Shown here: piece by piece, positions 50,948-58,861 of the stretch | Layout: each line of letters opens with the position of its first letter | How positions within the stretch are numbered: position 1 is the stretch's first letter | Origin: Palsa-504 sp963844625 | Lineage (GTDB): Bacteria; Actinomycetota; Actinomycetes; Streptosporangiales; Streptosporangiaceae | Assembly: GCA_963844625.1 (NCBI GenBank) | Contig: CAWJPF010000032.1 | Span: 1 to 64,000, forward strand | DNA: 64,000 nucleotides | Direction: 5' to 3' | The notes under the pieces: model-generated | Told to the model about the DNA's origin: nothing | Database searches by the model: none | Seen by the model: only the letters and a program-made list of their open reading frames with translations | Position numbers and translations under genes: made by a program

Positions 50948-52206
50948 CAGCTGCCTCCCAGCGCGCGGGCCGCCTCGACGCCGGACCGGCACCCGTCTTC
51001 GTGGAAGCCCCACCCGTGGTAGGCGCCGGCGAAGGCCGTGACCCCGGTGTTCAGCCCGGGCAGGCGGCACTGCGCGGCGACCGAGGCGGGGGTGTAGGCC
51101 GGGTGCTCGTAATCCATCCGGTCGATGACCCGGCGCGGATCGACGACGCCCTCCCCGTCCAGCGTGACGATGTAATCCTCGGCGGTGGGCAGGCTCTGCA
51201 GCCGGTTCATGTCGTAGCTGATGCGGGTAGCCGCCGCGGCCTCGGGATCGCAGTGGCTGAGCTCGTAGTTCCAGGACGCCCGGGCCGCCCGCCGGCTGGG
51301 CAGCAGGCTGGCGTCGGTATGCAGCAGGGCCGGGTTCGGTGTATAGCGGAACGCGCCGAGCACCTCGCGTTCGGCCTGGGTGGGCTCGGCCAGTAGCCGC
51401 AGGGCCTGGTGGGGATGTGTGGCGATGACGACGGCGTCGAAGGTCAGCGCCTCGCCCGAGGCATCGCGGATCTCGGCGCCGGCGTTATACCGGTGCACGG
51501 CGCGCACCGGCGCCCCGACGCGGACCGCGTGCAGCTGCTTCGCCACCCGCTCGACGTAGCTGCGGGAGCCGCCGGTCACCGTCCGCCACGGCGGCGAGCC
51601 GGTCATCGACAGCATCCCGTGGTTGGCCAGGAAGGCGAACAGGTAGCCGGCCGGATAACTGAGCGCCGTACCCGGCGGGCAGGACCATACCGCGGCGACC
51701 AGCGGCAGCGCGAAGTGGGCCGTGAAGTAGTCCGAATAGCCGCCGTCGGCGAGGAACTCGCCGAAGGTAAGGTCCCCTGTTAGGGCGGTCGCGAGCACGC
51801 GGCGGGCGGCGCGGTGAAAACGCGGCACCTCGGTGAGCATTCGCAGGTAGTGTCCGCGGCCCCGGTTCAGCCCGGCGGCCAGGCCGCCCAGGCCACGCTG
51901 CCCCGCGTACTGCAGGCCGCAGCCGGCACAGCGGACCGACATGCTCATCTCGGCGGGCTGGCTGGCCACGCCCAGCTCGGCGAACAGCCGGGTGAGCAGC
52001 GGGTAGGTGCGTTCGTTAAAGACGATGAAGCCGGTGTCGACCGGGATCGACGGGCCGTCGGCGGGCAGCACCAGATGGGTGTCGGCATGACCGCCCAGCC
52101 GGCCGTCGGCCTCGAAGAGGGTCACGTTGTCCGTTTGGGAGAGCACGTAGCCCGCGGTAAGACCGCTGATGCCGCCGCCGATGACGGCGATCCTCCGTCC
52201 AGTCAC
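50944..52206 (-). CDS. FAD-dependent amine-oxidase-like oxidoreductase
   Basis: GTG 52206 follows GGAAGGA and gives 420 residues; upstream in-frame sequence is antisense repeat. The FAD motif IAVIGGGISGLTAGYVL opens the protein, with LFEADGRLGGHADTHLV and SIPVDTGFIVFNERTYP next. Later are GYLFAFLANHGML, TVTGGSRSYVERVAKQL and the C-terminal FAD contact FAGAYHGWGFHEDGCRSG. The family is related to phytoene desaturase-like and amine oxidases. In this operon context it probably oxidises a fatty acyl or similar lipid intermediate. Confidence 0.9.
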   Translation of the reverse strand: MTGRRIAVIGGGISGLTAGYVLSQTDNVTLFEADGRLGGHADTHLVLPADGPSIPVDTGFIVFNERTYPLLTRLFAELGVASQPAEMSMSVRCAGCGLQYAGQRGLGGLAAGLNRGRGHYLRMLTEVPRFHRAARRVLATALTGDLTFGEFLADGGYSDYFTAHFALPLVAAVWSCPPGTALSYPAGYLFAFLANHGMLSMTGSPPWRTVTGGSRSYVERVAKQLHAVRVGAPVRAVHRYNAGAEIRDASGEALTFDAVVIATHPHQALRLLAEPTQAEREVLGAFRYTPNPALLHTDASLLPSRRAARASWNYELSHCDPEAAAATRISYDMNRLQSLPTAEDYIVTLDGEGVVDPRRVIDRMDYEHPAYTPASVAAQCRLPGLNTGVTAFAGAYHGWGFHEDGCRSGVEAARALGGSW

Positions 52207-52291
52207 GCGTGTCCTTCCGTCCAGGCCGTGGTTCCTGCTTCCAGCCGTGGCTCCTGCTTCCAGCCGTGCTTCGGCCGGCCAGCCACGGTCC

Positions 52292-53734
52292 TCATTCGGG
52301 GCTGTCGGCGGTCCGGATTGGCGGCAGCGAGCCTTGCTCGCGGCCGATGGGGCCTTGCTCGCGGGCGAGCGGGCCTTGCTCGCGGCCGAGCGGGCCTTGC
52401 TCGCGGCCGAAGAGATGGCGCAGGGCCTGATCCAGGTCGGGCTGCCGGAAATGGTGGCCCGCCTGGAGCAGTCGCTGCGGCCGGACGTGCTGGCTGGCCT
52501 GGGCGAGTTCCCTGGCTCCTTCGTCGCCGAGCAGCAGCCGGGGGCCGAAGGCGGGCACCGGCAGCAGCGCCGGGCGGCGCAGCACGCGGGCCAGCGTCCG
52601 GGTGTAGTCACTGTTCCTGACCGGCTCGGGGGCGACGGCGTTGACCGGCCCGGACAGGACAGGATCGGTCACGGCCCGCAGGTAGATATCGAGCAGGTCG
52701 TCCAGGCCGATCCAGGCCAGCCACTGCTTCCCGGAGCCGAGGCGGCCGCCGAGGCCGGCCTCGAACAGCGGGTAAAGCAGGCGGAGCATGCCGCCGCGCG
52801 GGGTCTGCACGATGCCGGTGCGGACCTGCACCGTCCGGATGCCCGCCGCGGCGGCCGGGGCGGTGGCGTCTTCCCAGTCGGCCACCACGTCGGCGAGGAA
52901 CCCCTCGCCGCGGGCGCTGGCCTCGGTCAGCACCTCCTCGCCGCGGTCCGGGCCGTAGATCCCGATGGCCGACGCCGTGACGAAGGCGCGCAGGCCGGGG
53001 GCGGCGGCCGCGGCGAGGGCGGCCAGGCGGCGGGTCGGGCCGATCCGGCTGTCGCGGATATCGGCTTTGCGGTCGGGGGTAAACCGTCCCCCGATCGAGG
53101 CTCCGGCCAGGTGGATCACCGCGTCGATCCCGCTGAGCAGGTCCGGGCTCGGGTCCTCAGGCTGCCAGTAGCGCTCCCCCGCGTGCTCGGGCGGTCGGCG
53201 GACCAGCCGGACGACCTGGTGGCCGCCGGTGGTCAGCAGCGCGGTCAGCGCGGTACCGATCAGGCCGCCCGAGCCGGTGACCGCGATCGTCAGCGGGTCG
53301 GGGCACACCGCGCGGGCGCGGGCGTGCGCGGCCAGGTCATCGGCGAGCTGCCGGTGCCGGTAGACGAACATCGGCCGCAGCAGCCGGGCGGGCATCGACG
53401 TCTTGACCACGTCGGTGACCAGCGTGGCCCGCTCCCCCGCTGGCGCGAACTGATGGGTGTGCCGCCACGAGAGCACCGCGGACAGCGGCTGGGATTCCAG
53501 CGTGTCGGCGAAGGTGTTCGGCGGGTCATAGCCGTCGGGTGAGTGGGCGGCGACCCACCGCACCCCGCCGGGCAGCCCGAGCACGGCCGTGCCGTCCCGC
53601 AGCGACCCGGCCTCCTGGATCACCCGGACCGGCGGCCAGGGCGGCGTCAGCCGGATGATCGCCCCGGGGCGGCCGTGCCACGCGAACACCTCGCCCTGCT
53701 CGGCGTCCACCACACTGGAGTAAATGAATTCCAT
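52292..53734 (-). CDS. SRPBCC-SDR39U1 fusion (TIGR01777-type epimerase-like protein)
   Basis: ATG 53734 gives 480 residues. Residues 1-145 resemble an SRPBCC ligand-binding domain (YSSVVDAEQGEVFAWHGRPG, LSWRHTHQFAPAGERATLVT). Residues 148-440 are an SDR of the TIGR01777 type: LTIAVTGSGGLIGTALTALL, YWQPEDPSPDLLSGIDAVIHLAGASI, VTASAIGIYG and VQVRTGIVQTPRGGMLRLL. The C-terminal 25 residues are REQGPLG repeats. It heads the operon, 85 bases before the amine oxidase gene, and is divergent from the B12 regulator. The substrate is unknown; it may act on lipid precursors. Confidence 0.88.
   Translation of the reverse strand: MEFIYSSVVDAEQGEVFAWHGRPGAIIRLTPPWPPVRVIQEAGSLRDGTAVLGLPGGVRWVAAHSPDGYDPPNTFADTLESQPLSAVLSWRHTHQFAPAGERATLVTDVVKTSMPARLLRPMFVYRHRQLADDLAAHARARAVCPDPLTIAVTGSGGLIGTALTALLTTGGHQVVRLVRRPPEHAGERYWQPEDPSPDLLSGIDAVIHLAGASIGGRFTPDRKADIRDSRIGPTRRLAALAAAAAPGLRAFVTASAIGIYGPDRGEEVLTEASARGEGFLADVVADWEDATAPAAAAGIRTVQVRTGIVQTPRGGMLRLLYPLFEAGLGGRLGSGKQWLAWIGLDDLLDIYLRAVTDPVLSGPVNAVAPEPVRNSDYTRTLARVLRRPALLPVPAFGPRLLLGDEGARELAQASQHVRPQRLLQAGHHFRQPDLDQALRHLFGREQGPLGREQGPLAREQGPIGREQGSLPPIRTADSPE
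52331..52403. repeat. 21-base tandem repeats at the SDR gene 3' end
   Basis: Three to four copies of a 21-base unit (GCCTTGCTCGCGGCCGAGCGG and variants) code for REQGPLG repeats at the C-terminus of the SDR protein. Confidence 0.85.
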
Positions 53735-53784
53735 GGCGTTGCGGCCCTCCCGGCCTGAGCGGCGCTGTTCGCCGCGGTTAACCC

Positions 53785-53815
53785 GACTTGTAAATCAATA
53801 CTAAGTTACACTAAA
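53785..53815. promoter_or_regulatory. AT-rich divergent promoter/operator of the light-responsive cluster
   Basis: In a 113-base gap, CTTGTAAATCAATACTAAG carries TGTAA (53789-53793), matched by TTACA at 53806-53810 as an inverted repeat. It is the only AT-rich patch between the SDR and MerR/B12 genes and is the probable operator. Confidence 0.45.
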
Positions 53816-53847
53816 AGCTGGGATCCCCTACCACCCTGGAGTACGTC

Positions 53848-54870
53848 ATGCAGCTACGAGAGGCCGCCGACGTGCTCGGGGTGCACTACCAGACCGCTTA
53901 CGGATGGGTGCGCCAGGGAGTGCTCCCGGCCAGGAAGACCGCCCGCGGGTATGAGGTCGGCGACGATGACGTCAATGCCCTGGCCGCGCGCCGGGAATCG
54001 GGCACCGCGCCGCGGCCGCAGATCCGGGTCCGTGACTGGACGGCGCAGGCCGACCGGCTGTACGCCGCGATCGTGTCCGGCGACGAGACCCAGGCGCGGC
54101 ATCTGTTCGACCGGCTCGCGCGCGGCGTACCCCTGGCCGACCTGTGCGAGCGGGTCGTCGCGCCGGCGCTGGCCCGGATCGGCGATGACTGGGCCGCGGG
54201 CCAGCTGACGATCGCGACCGAACACCGGGCCAGTGCCATCTGCGAGCGGCTCATCGCCGCTCGCACGAACCAGCCGCACGGCCGGCCGCGGGGCGTCGCG
54301 GTGACGGCCACGCCGCCCGGGGAACGGCATGGGCTGCCGTCCCTGATGGCCACGGCCTGCCTGCGGGAAGACCGCTGGCTGGTGCACCACCTGGCGTGGG
54401 ACCTGCCGGTGGCCGAGGTGACCAGGGTAGCCCTGGATACCGGCGCCGGCCTGGTGGTGCTGTCGGCGACCACCAGCGAGGCTGTCGGGCTAGCCCAGCA
54501 GGCCGCGGCGGAGATCAGGCTGGCCGCCCCCGGACGGCACGTCCTGGCCGGCCAGCCCGGCGACACCCTCAGCCGGCTGCGGGCGCTGGCCCGGGAGGCG
54601 GCGGCCGAGCGGTCGCGGCCGGAGCGGGGGGTCAGCCCGGAATTAGCCGCTGGGCGAACGCGGAGATCTGGTCGAGCTGCTCGGACGGCTCAGCCGCCGG
54701 GGGCGGGACGACCAGGCGGGTCACGCCCTGGGCGGCGTAATCAGCCACGTCGGAGGCGGTCATGTCGATCGACGCCCACCGCGTGTATTCCAGGGCGTCC
54801 GCGTCGCGGCCCGCGGCTCGGGCGGTCGCCCGCATCACCTCAAGCTGGCTGGCCCGCTCCGCCGGGGTGA
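53848..54870 (+). CDS. MerR-type, B12-binding regulator (CarH/LitR-like)
   Basis: ATG 53848 has CTGGAG seven bases upstream. The first 50 residues are a helix-turn-helix (LREAADVLGVHYQTAYGWVRQGVL). Residues 60-140 form the helical B12-cap with the W-x9-EH pattern (Trp115, Glu125, His126). The Rossmann B12 domain follows, with PPGERHGLP (His161 as possible lower ligand) and ALDTGAGLVVLSATTS. This is the CarH/LitR architecture, a light sensor through adenosylcobalamin. From about 54632 the frame turns basic and overlaps the opposite gene by 239 bases. A one-base slip in the G-run at 54626-54631 would end the protein at 54645. It divergently faces the lipid operon it likely represses. Confidence 0.87.
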   Translation: MQLREAADVLGVHYQTAYGWVRQGVLPARKTARGYEVGDDDVNALAARRESGTAPRPQIRVRDWTAQADRLYAAIVSGDETQARHLFDRLARGVPLADLCERVVAPALARIGDDWAAGQLTIATEHRASAICERLIAARTNQPHGRPRGVAVTATPPGERHGLPSLMATACLREDRWLVHHLAWDLPVAEVTRVALDTGAGLVVLSATTSEAVGLAQQAAAEIRLAAPGRHVLAGQPGDTLSRLRALAREAAAERSRPERGVSPELAAGRTRRSGRAARTAQPPGAGRPGGSRPGRRNQPRRRRSCRSTPTACIPGRPRRGPRLGRSPASPQAGWPAPPG

Positions 54871-55486
54871 GCCCGCCGCCGGGGAAATAGCCGTCTCCCC
54901 GCAGGCCGGCCCGCCGGGCCGCGGCCGGGCTGGATCCGCCGATATGCACCGGCAGCGTCCCGCCGCCCATGGGCTTGGGGAAGCTGCACAGGTCGGTGAA
55001 CGAGTAGAACTCCCCGTCGAAACTGACGCCGCGGTCGTCACCGGTCCACAGCAGGCGCAGCACGTCGATCGCCTCGTCCGCGCGGCGGCCCCGGGAGGTG
55101 AAATCGACGCCGGCCGCCTGCGCCTCACCTGGCAGTGCTCCGACGCCCACGGTCAGCAGGCGCATCCGGCCCTTGGACAGCACGTCGACCGTGGCGAGCC
55201 GCTTGGCGAGCACGACCGGGAGGTGGTACGGCACCAGCAGGACGCCCGTGCCGAGCAGGATCCGTTCGGTGACCGCCGCGACGAACGCCAGGCATTCGAG
55301 CGGGTCCGCGATCGGCGTCGCCGGCGGGAACGCGGCCGACCCCAGCGCCGCGCCCGGGTACAGCGCGACGTGCTCCGGGACGTAGAAAGACTCGAACCCG
55401 CAGTCCTCGGCCTGCTTGGCCACCGCGATGAGCTGGTCCGGGTCGGTCCCGTACCAGCCCGTGTTGTAGATGAGCCCGAACTTCAC
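54632..55486 (-). CDS. LLM-class F420-dependent oxidoreductase
   Basis: GTG 55486 has GGGAGGA five bases upstream, giving 284 residues. The luciferase-like TIM-barrel start VKFGLIYNTGWYGTDPDQLI, then AEDCGFESFYVPEHVALYP, AVTERILLGTGVLLVPYHLPV, LATVDVLSKGRMRLLTVGVG and GGTLPVHIGGSSPAAARRAG fit LLM oxidoreductases that use F420. It reduces or oxidises an unknown substrate. It is convergent with, and overlaps, the regulator gene described above. Confidence 0.9.
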   Translation of the reverse strand: MKFGLIYNTGWYGTDPDQLIAVAKQAEDCGFESFYVPEHVALYPGAALGSAAFPPATPIADPLECLAFVAAVTERILLGTGVLLVPYHLPVVLAKRLATVDVLSKGRMRLLTVGVGALPGEAQAAGVDFTSRGRRADEAIDVLRLLWTGDDRGVSFDGEFYSFTDLCSFPKPMGGGTLPVHIGGSSPAAARRAGLRGDGYFPGGGLTPAERASQLEVMRATARAAGRDADALEYTRWASIDMTASDVADYAAQGVTRLVVPPPAAEPSEQLDQISAFAQRLIPG

Positions 55487-55581
55487 CGCATCCTCCCGCG
55501 CTGTCTTCCCGCCCCGTCTTCGGTCACGTCCGTAACATCGAGCTGGCCGCGGGATAATCCCCCGGGGCGGGAGGGGATGAG

Positions 55582-56289
55582 GTGACGGGCCGTTTCGTCT
55601 CGGTGGTGGGCCTTTACGGGCCAAAGCACGGGCCGCTGCGCGATTTCCTGGCCGGGCTGCAGGGGCTGATCGCGGAGCACGCTGGTGACAGCTTCCGGCC
55701 TTATTCCCTGGACCAGGTGCACGCCACCCTGGTGGCGCTCGACGGCGTCCCGGGAACCGGCAGCATCGATAATTACTACTACCTGAAACACACGGGCACC
55801 CGGCGCCAGATGGACTTCCGGCAGGTCATGGACATCGTGAGCCAGCGGTTCTCCCATCCGCTGCGGGTCCGCATCGGCGGCGTCGCGCGGCCGCAGGGGA
55901 TCCCGTTCGACCGCGCCTTCTCCGTGCAGGGCACAGCGTTCGTGCTGATCGGGTGGCCGGTCGTCTCGCTCAGCGGGCAGGCCCGGCCACTGGACGAGCT
56001 GCGGCGGGACATGAACGCGGCCAACGTGCTGCACAAATACCACACTCGCGGCACAGACGTCGATAACGACCTCTACCTGGTGCTCGGTCATCACGCCGGC
56101 GCTCCGGCCGACGCCCTCGAGCGGGCCGCGGCCGCTGTCCGTGCCAAGCTGGCGGACGCCCCCATCGAGCTTGATATCGGGCTCGCCGACGTCAAGGTTG
56201 TCGCGGCCGACTCCCACACGCTGGCGCCCGCGCTGTACATCAGCGATATCCCGGCGAGCGAGACGGTACTGCGCGCGCTGCTGTCATGA
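55582..56289 (+). CDS. Hypothetical protein with possible 2H-phosphoesterase motif
   Basis: GTG 55582 gives 235 residues with no membrane segment. QVHATLVALDG near residue 50 and KYHTRG near 152 look like the paired H-x-T motifs of 2H phosphoesterases. The pieces VVGLYGPKHGPLRDFLAGLQ, YYYLKHTGTRRQMDFRQVMD and DVDNDLYLVLGHH are distinctive. The assignment is tentative. The 3' end overlaps the convergent MFS gene by 50 bases. Confidence 0.7.
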   Translation: MTGRFVSVVGLYGPKHGPLRDFLAGLQGLIAEHAGDSFRPYSLDQVHATLVALDGVPGTGSIDNYYYLKHTGTRRQMDFRQVMDIVSQRFSHPLRVRIGGVARPQGIPFDRAFSVQGTAFVLIGWPVVSLSGQARPLDELRRDMNAANVLHKYHTRGTDVDNDLYLVLGHHAGAPADALERAAAAVRAKLADAPIELDIGLADVKVVAADSHTLAPALYISDIPASETVLRALLS

Positions 56290-57526
56290 TCGGCCGGCCG
56301 GGCAGGTTCCTGGCCGTGCGGAGGCCGGGGGTGAGCAGGAACAAGCCGGAGGCGGCGAAGATGGCCTGAACGACCCAGAGGGCGTTCCTGACGCCCAGGG
56401 CCGTGCCGAGGGTCCCGGCGAGCAGGGCGCCGAGCGGGATCATGCCGAAGGCGACAAAGCGCATGCTGGCGGTCGCCCGGCCGAGCATCGGGGCCGGGCA
56501 GTACTCCTGCCGGAAGCTGCCGGCGATCACGTTGCCGACGGCCAGGCCAGCCGCGACCAGCACCGAGCCGATCAGGTAGCAGGCGAGCCGCGGTCCGCGC
56601 GCGGTCAGCGGGATGAGCAGCCCGGCCAGGCCGTTCCCCAGGCTGGTGAGGAGCAGCGTCCGGGCGGTCCCGAACGCACGGGTCAGCCCGGTGGCGACCA
56701 GGGCGCCGAACAGGCCGCCGATCCCGCCGACCGCCATCGCCACGCTGGCCGCCGCGGCGCCGAGGCCGACCACGCGGATCAGGAAGACGACGACGAGCGC
56801 CAGGTTGCCGGTGTACGCGAGGTTGGCGACTGCGGCGTAGAGGGTGAGCGGGCGAAGGTAGGGATCGCGGGCCACGAACGCCAGGCCCGCCCGGACGCCG
56901 CTGGTCTGCTCGGTAGCCTGCGGCGCGAGCGCCGGGCGGATGGCCAGCAGGCAGGCGGCCGACACGGCGAAGCTGGCCGCGTTGAACAGCAGAGCGGTGG
57001 CGGCGCCCACCGCGTCGGCCACCAGGCCCGCCACACCGCGGCCCCCGATCGCGGCCAGCGACGCGCCGGCCTGCAGCCGGGCGTTGCCCGCTACCAGTTC
57101 GGCCGTGGTGACCAGTTCCGGCAGGCAGACCTGGTAGGCGGTGGCGAAGAAGACGTTGGCCGTCCCGGCGAGCAGCGCCACCACCACGACCTGGCCGGTG
57201 GTCAGCATCCCGAGCCAGGCGGCGATCGGCAGGCTCGCGTACAGCAGCGCGGAGATCACGTCGCAGACAATCATCAGCGGCCGGGCCGGGAGCCGGTCGA
57301 CCCAGGCGCCGGCCGGCAGGCCGACCACGAGCCAGGGCAGGTACGCCGCGGCCGTCAGCGCCGCGACGGCGAAGGCACTCGCGTGCAGCGTCGTCACCGC
57401 GAGCAACGGGACCCCGACGACGGCCATCGCACTGCCAGCGCCGGAGATCGTCTCGCCGATCCAGAGCAGCCGGAAGTTCCGCTGCCGGAGCAGGCTGGCT
57501 GGCCGTGGCGGGCCCGGCATGGTCAC
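56240..57526 (-). CDS. MFS transporter (drug-efflux-like)
   Basis: GTG 57526 overlaps the preceding stop by four bases; ATG 57520 is an alternative. About 428 residues with 12 predicted helices. Early motifs are LRQRNFRLLWIGETISGAGS and VVGLPAGAWVDRLPARPLMI (motif A-like). The second half begins near LRPLTLYAAVANLAYTG. Members of this group export macrolides or other compounds; the substrate is unknown. It is third in an operon after an ECF sigma factor and a small protein. Confidence 0.87.
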   Translation of the reverse strand: MTMPGPPRPASLLRQRNFRLLWIGETISGAGSAMAVVGVPLLAVTTLHASAFAVAALTAAAYLPWLVVGLPAGAWVDRLPARPLMIVCDVISALLYASLPIAAWLGMLTTGQVVVVALLAGTANVFFATAYQVCLPELVTTAELVAGNARLQAGASLAAIGGRGVAGLVADAVGAATALLFNAASFAVSAACLLAIRPALAPQATEQTSGVRAGLAFVARDPYLRPLTLYAAVANLAYTGNLALVVVFLIRVVGLGAAAASVAMAVGGIGGLFGALVATGLTRAFGTARTLLLTSLGNGLAGLLIPLTARGPRLACYLIGSVLVAAGLAVGNVIAGSFRQEYCPAPMLGRATASMRFVAFGMIPLGALLAGTLGTALGVRNALWVVQAIFAASGLFLLTPGLRTARNLPGRPIMTAARAVPSRSPGYR

Positions 57527-57726
57527 GCGCCTGGATCCGCGGGGGGCCGGTGCTCGGCCTGACGCGGATGGCCAGCCTGGCGGTCTGTTCTGCGATGGGA
57601 CTCCCCCGCCTCGCCGGCGGCGAGCATCTCGGCGGCTACCGCCGCCCACAAGAGCTCGCGGGCGGCGTCCAGGACGGCGGGGTCGGGCGGGGCGACCTGG
57701 CCGAGCGCTTCCAGTTCCGGTGTCAT
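57523..57726 (-). CDS. Small protein downstream of the ECF sigma factor
   Basis: ATG 57726 overlaps the sigma gene stop (ATGA) and gives 67 residues. The helix LEALGQVAPPDPAVLDAARELLWAAVAAEML is a pattern I recall for small proteins following ECF sigma genes in actinomycetes, followed by a charged disordered tail. It may contact the sigma factor. No domain name is assigned. Confidence 0.7.
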   Translation of the reverse strand: MTPELEALGQVAPPDPAVLDAARELLWAAVAAEMLAAGEAGESHRRTDRQAGHPRQAEHRPPADPGA

Positions 57727-58265
57727 TGGTCCTCCTCGGCGACGGCGACCAGGCGGAGCGCGGCCCGGGCCCGGTGCAGGCGACTGCGGGCGGTCCCCGG
57801 CGGCACGCCCAGCACGGTCGCGGCCTGCGCCGGGGTCAGCTGTTCCCAGGCCACAAGCAGCAGCACGTCGCGCTCGCCCGGCGGCAGGGCCCGGACCGCG
57901 TCCGCCAGCGCCCGGACCCGCGCGGCCGAGTCCAGGCGGTCGACGAGTTCGTCCCACGGATCCGCCGCCGCCTCGGCCAGCGTCCATTCCGGCGCCGGGT
58001 GATCCTCGGCCCGCCAGTGCGACCGCAGCACGTTCCTCGCGATCCCGTACAGCCACGGCCGGGCGTCGGGGTACGCGGGGTCGTAGCCGCCCCGCCCGGC
58101 GAACGCCCGGACCCACACCTCGCCGAGCAGGTCGGCGGCGGCCTGAGGGCCGGCCCGGCGGGCCAGGAAGGCGTGCACGGCCGCCTCGTGCCGGCTGACG
58201 ACCTCGACGAACGCGTCGGGACGGCCGCGTGCGGACCGCTCGATCAGCGTCCCGTCAGTCTCCAC
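57723..58265 (-). CDS. ECF-type RNA polymerase sigma factor
   Basis: GTG 58265 gives 180 residues; the ribosome site is weak. Region 2: AFVEVVSRHEAAVHAFLARR, LLGEVWVRAFAGRGGYDP and RPWLYGIARNVLRSHWRAE. Region 4: VRALPPGERDVLLLVAWEQLTPAQAATVLGVPPGTARSRLHRAR. No ZAS-type anti-sigma is adjacent; the small downstream protein and the MFS exporter are the only partners. The operon may respond to a toxic compound. A CCGTTCGG-type repeat lies in the upstream gap. Confidence 0.9.
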   Translation of the reverse strand: METDGTLIERSARGRPDAFVEVVSRHEAAVHAFLARRAGPQAAADLLGEVWVRAFAGRGGYDPAYPDARPWLYGIARNVLRSHWRAEDHPAPEWTLAEAAADPWDELVDRLDSAARVRALADAVRALPPGERDVLLLVAWEQLTPAQAATVLGVPPGTARSRLHRARAALRLVAVAEEDQ

Positions 58266-58355
58266 GTCACCACCCGGCGCTCGGTTGCGTTTCCTTCCTA
58301 ACGTGTTATTGCCGCATGCGACGCGGAGCGTTCGGAGGTGACGGGCGCTGTGAGG

Positions 58356-58385
58356 CCGTCCGTTCGGAATAAAGATTGTGGTTTT
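58356..58385. repeat. CCGTTCGG element, copy 4 (left half only)
   Basis: CCGTCCGTTCGG (58356-58367), followed by AATAAAGATTG and a TTTTTCC stretch. The right arm is missing. It lies between the divergent ECF sigma gene and the 58415 gene. Confidence 0.5.
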
Positions 58386-58414
58386 TCCTGGTGGGAACGT
58401 GGTAGTCAGCAGGG

Positions 58415-58597
58415 ATGGCTGATTCTTCTGAGGGCGTAACCGAGACCGAGGCCGAGCTTCGCCTATCCCGGGTCCAGGCCCTGAACGCGCAGGACATGCA
58501 GGCGGTCGTGACCTATCTGCTGGCCAAGTACCCGGAGACGTTCCCGGCGATGCTGGATGACGGGCTGAGCTCCGTGAGCCCGAAGGATCGCGGCTAG
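58415..58597 (+). CDS. Small conserved-looking protein
   Basis: ATG 58415 follows AGCAGGG and gives 60 residues: helix ETEAELRLSRVQALNAQDMQ, then VVTYLLAKYPETFPAMLDD. Codon bias and a good start support coding. I do not recognise the family. It may be a small signalling or structural protein. Confidence 0.6.
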   Translation: MADSSEGVTETEAELRLSRVQALNAQDMQAVVTYLLAKYPETFPAMLDDGLSSVSPKDRG

Positions 58598-58861
58598 CAG
58601 CTCCCGGAGCGGCCGGGGATCGCCGGAGCGTTCGGGGGATCGCCGGAGCGGCCGGGGATCGCTGTGGTAGCCCGGCGGGGGCAGGTGCCACGCCCTGCGC
58701 TCTGGCCTGGCCGGCCAGGGCTGCCGGACAACCTCACCATGCTCGTCTCTTTGTTCGTATTCTATCCTTTACTAGGTCCGAACGGTTGCGATAGTGCAGT
58801 TTCTTCGCTATCATGTTCTATAGGAAAGGTCACAATCAATTCTCCGAACGGGTGGTGGTGC
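58598..58861. other. Intergenic region before the second DUF222 gene
   Basis: Starts with imperfect repeats of GATCGCCGGAGCGGCCGGG (58610-58670), then a markedly AT-richer stretch (58740-58850). That stretch contains CTATCATGTTCTATAG (58809-58824), similar to the site before copy 1. No gene is supported, although a frame is open. Confidence 0.5.

Noticed and set aside
58664..58861. In-frame upstream extension of the second DUF222 gene
   Set aside because: It crosses an AT-rich promoter-like stretch and codes for a non-family sequence; the start was set at 58862.
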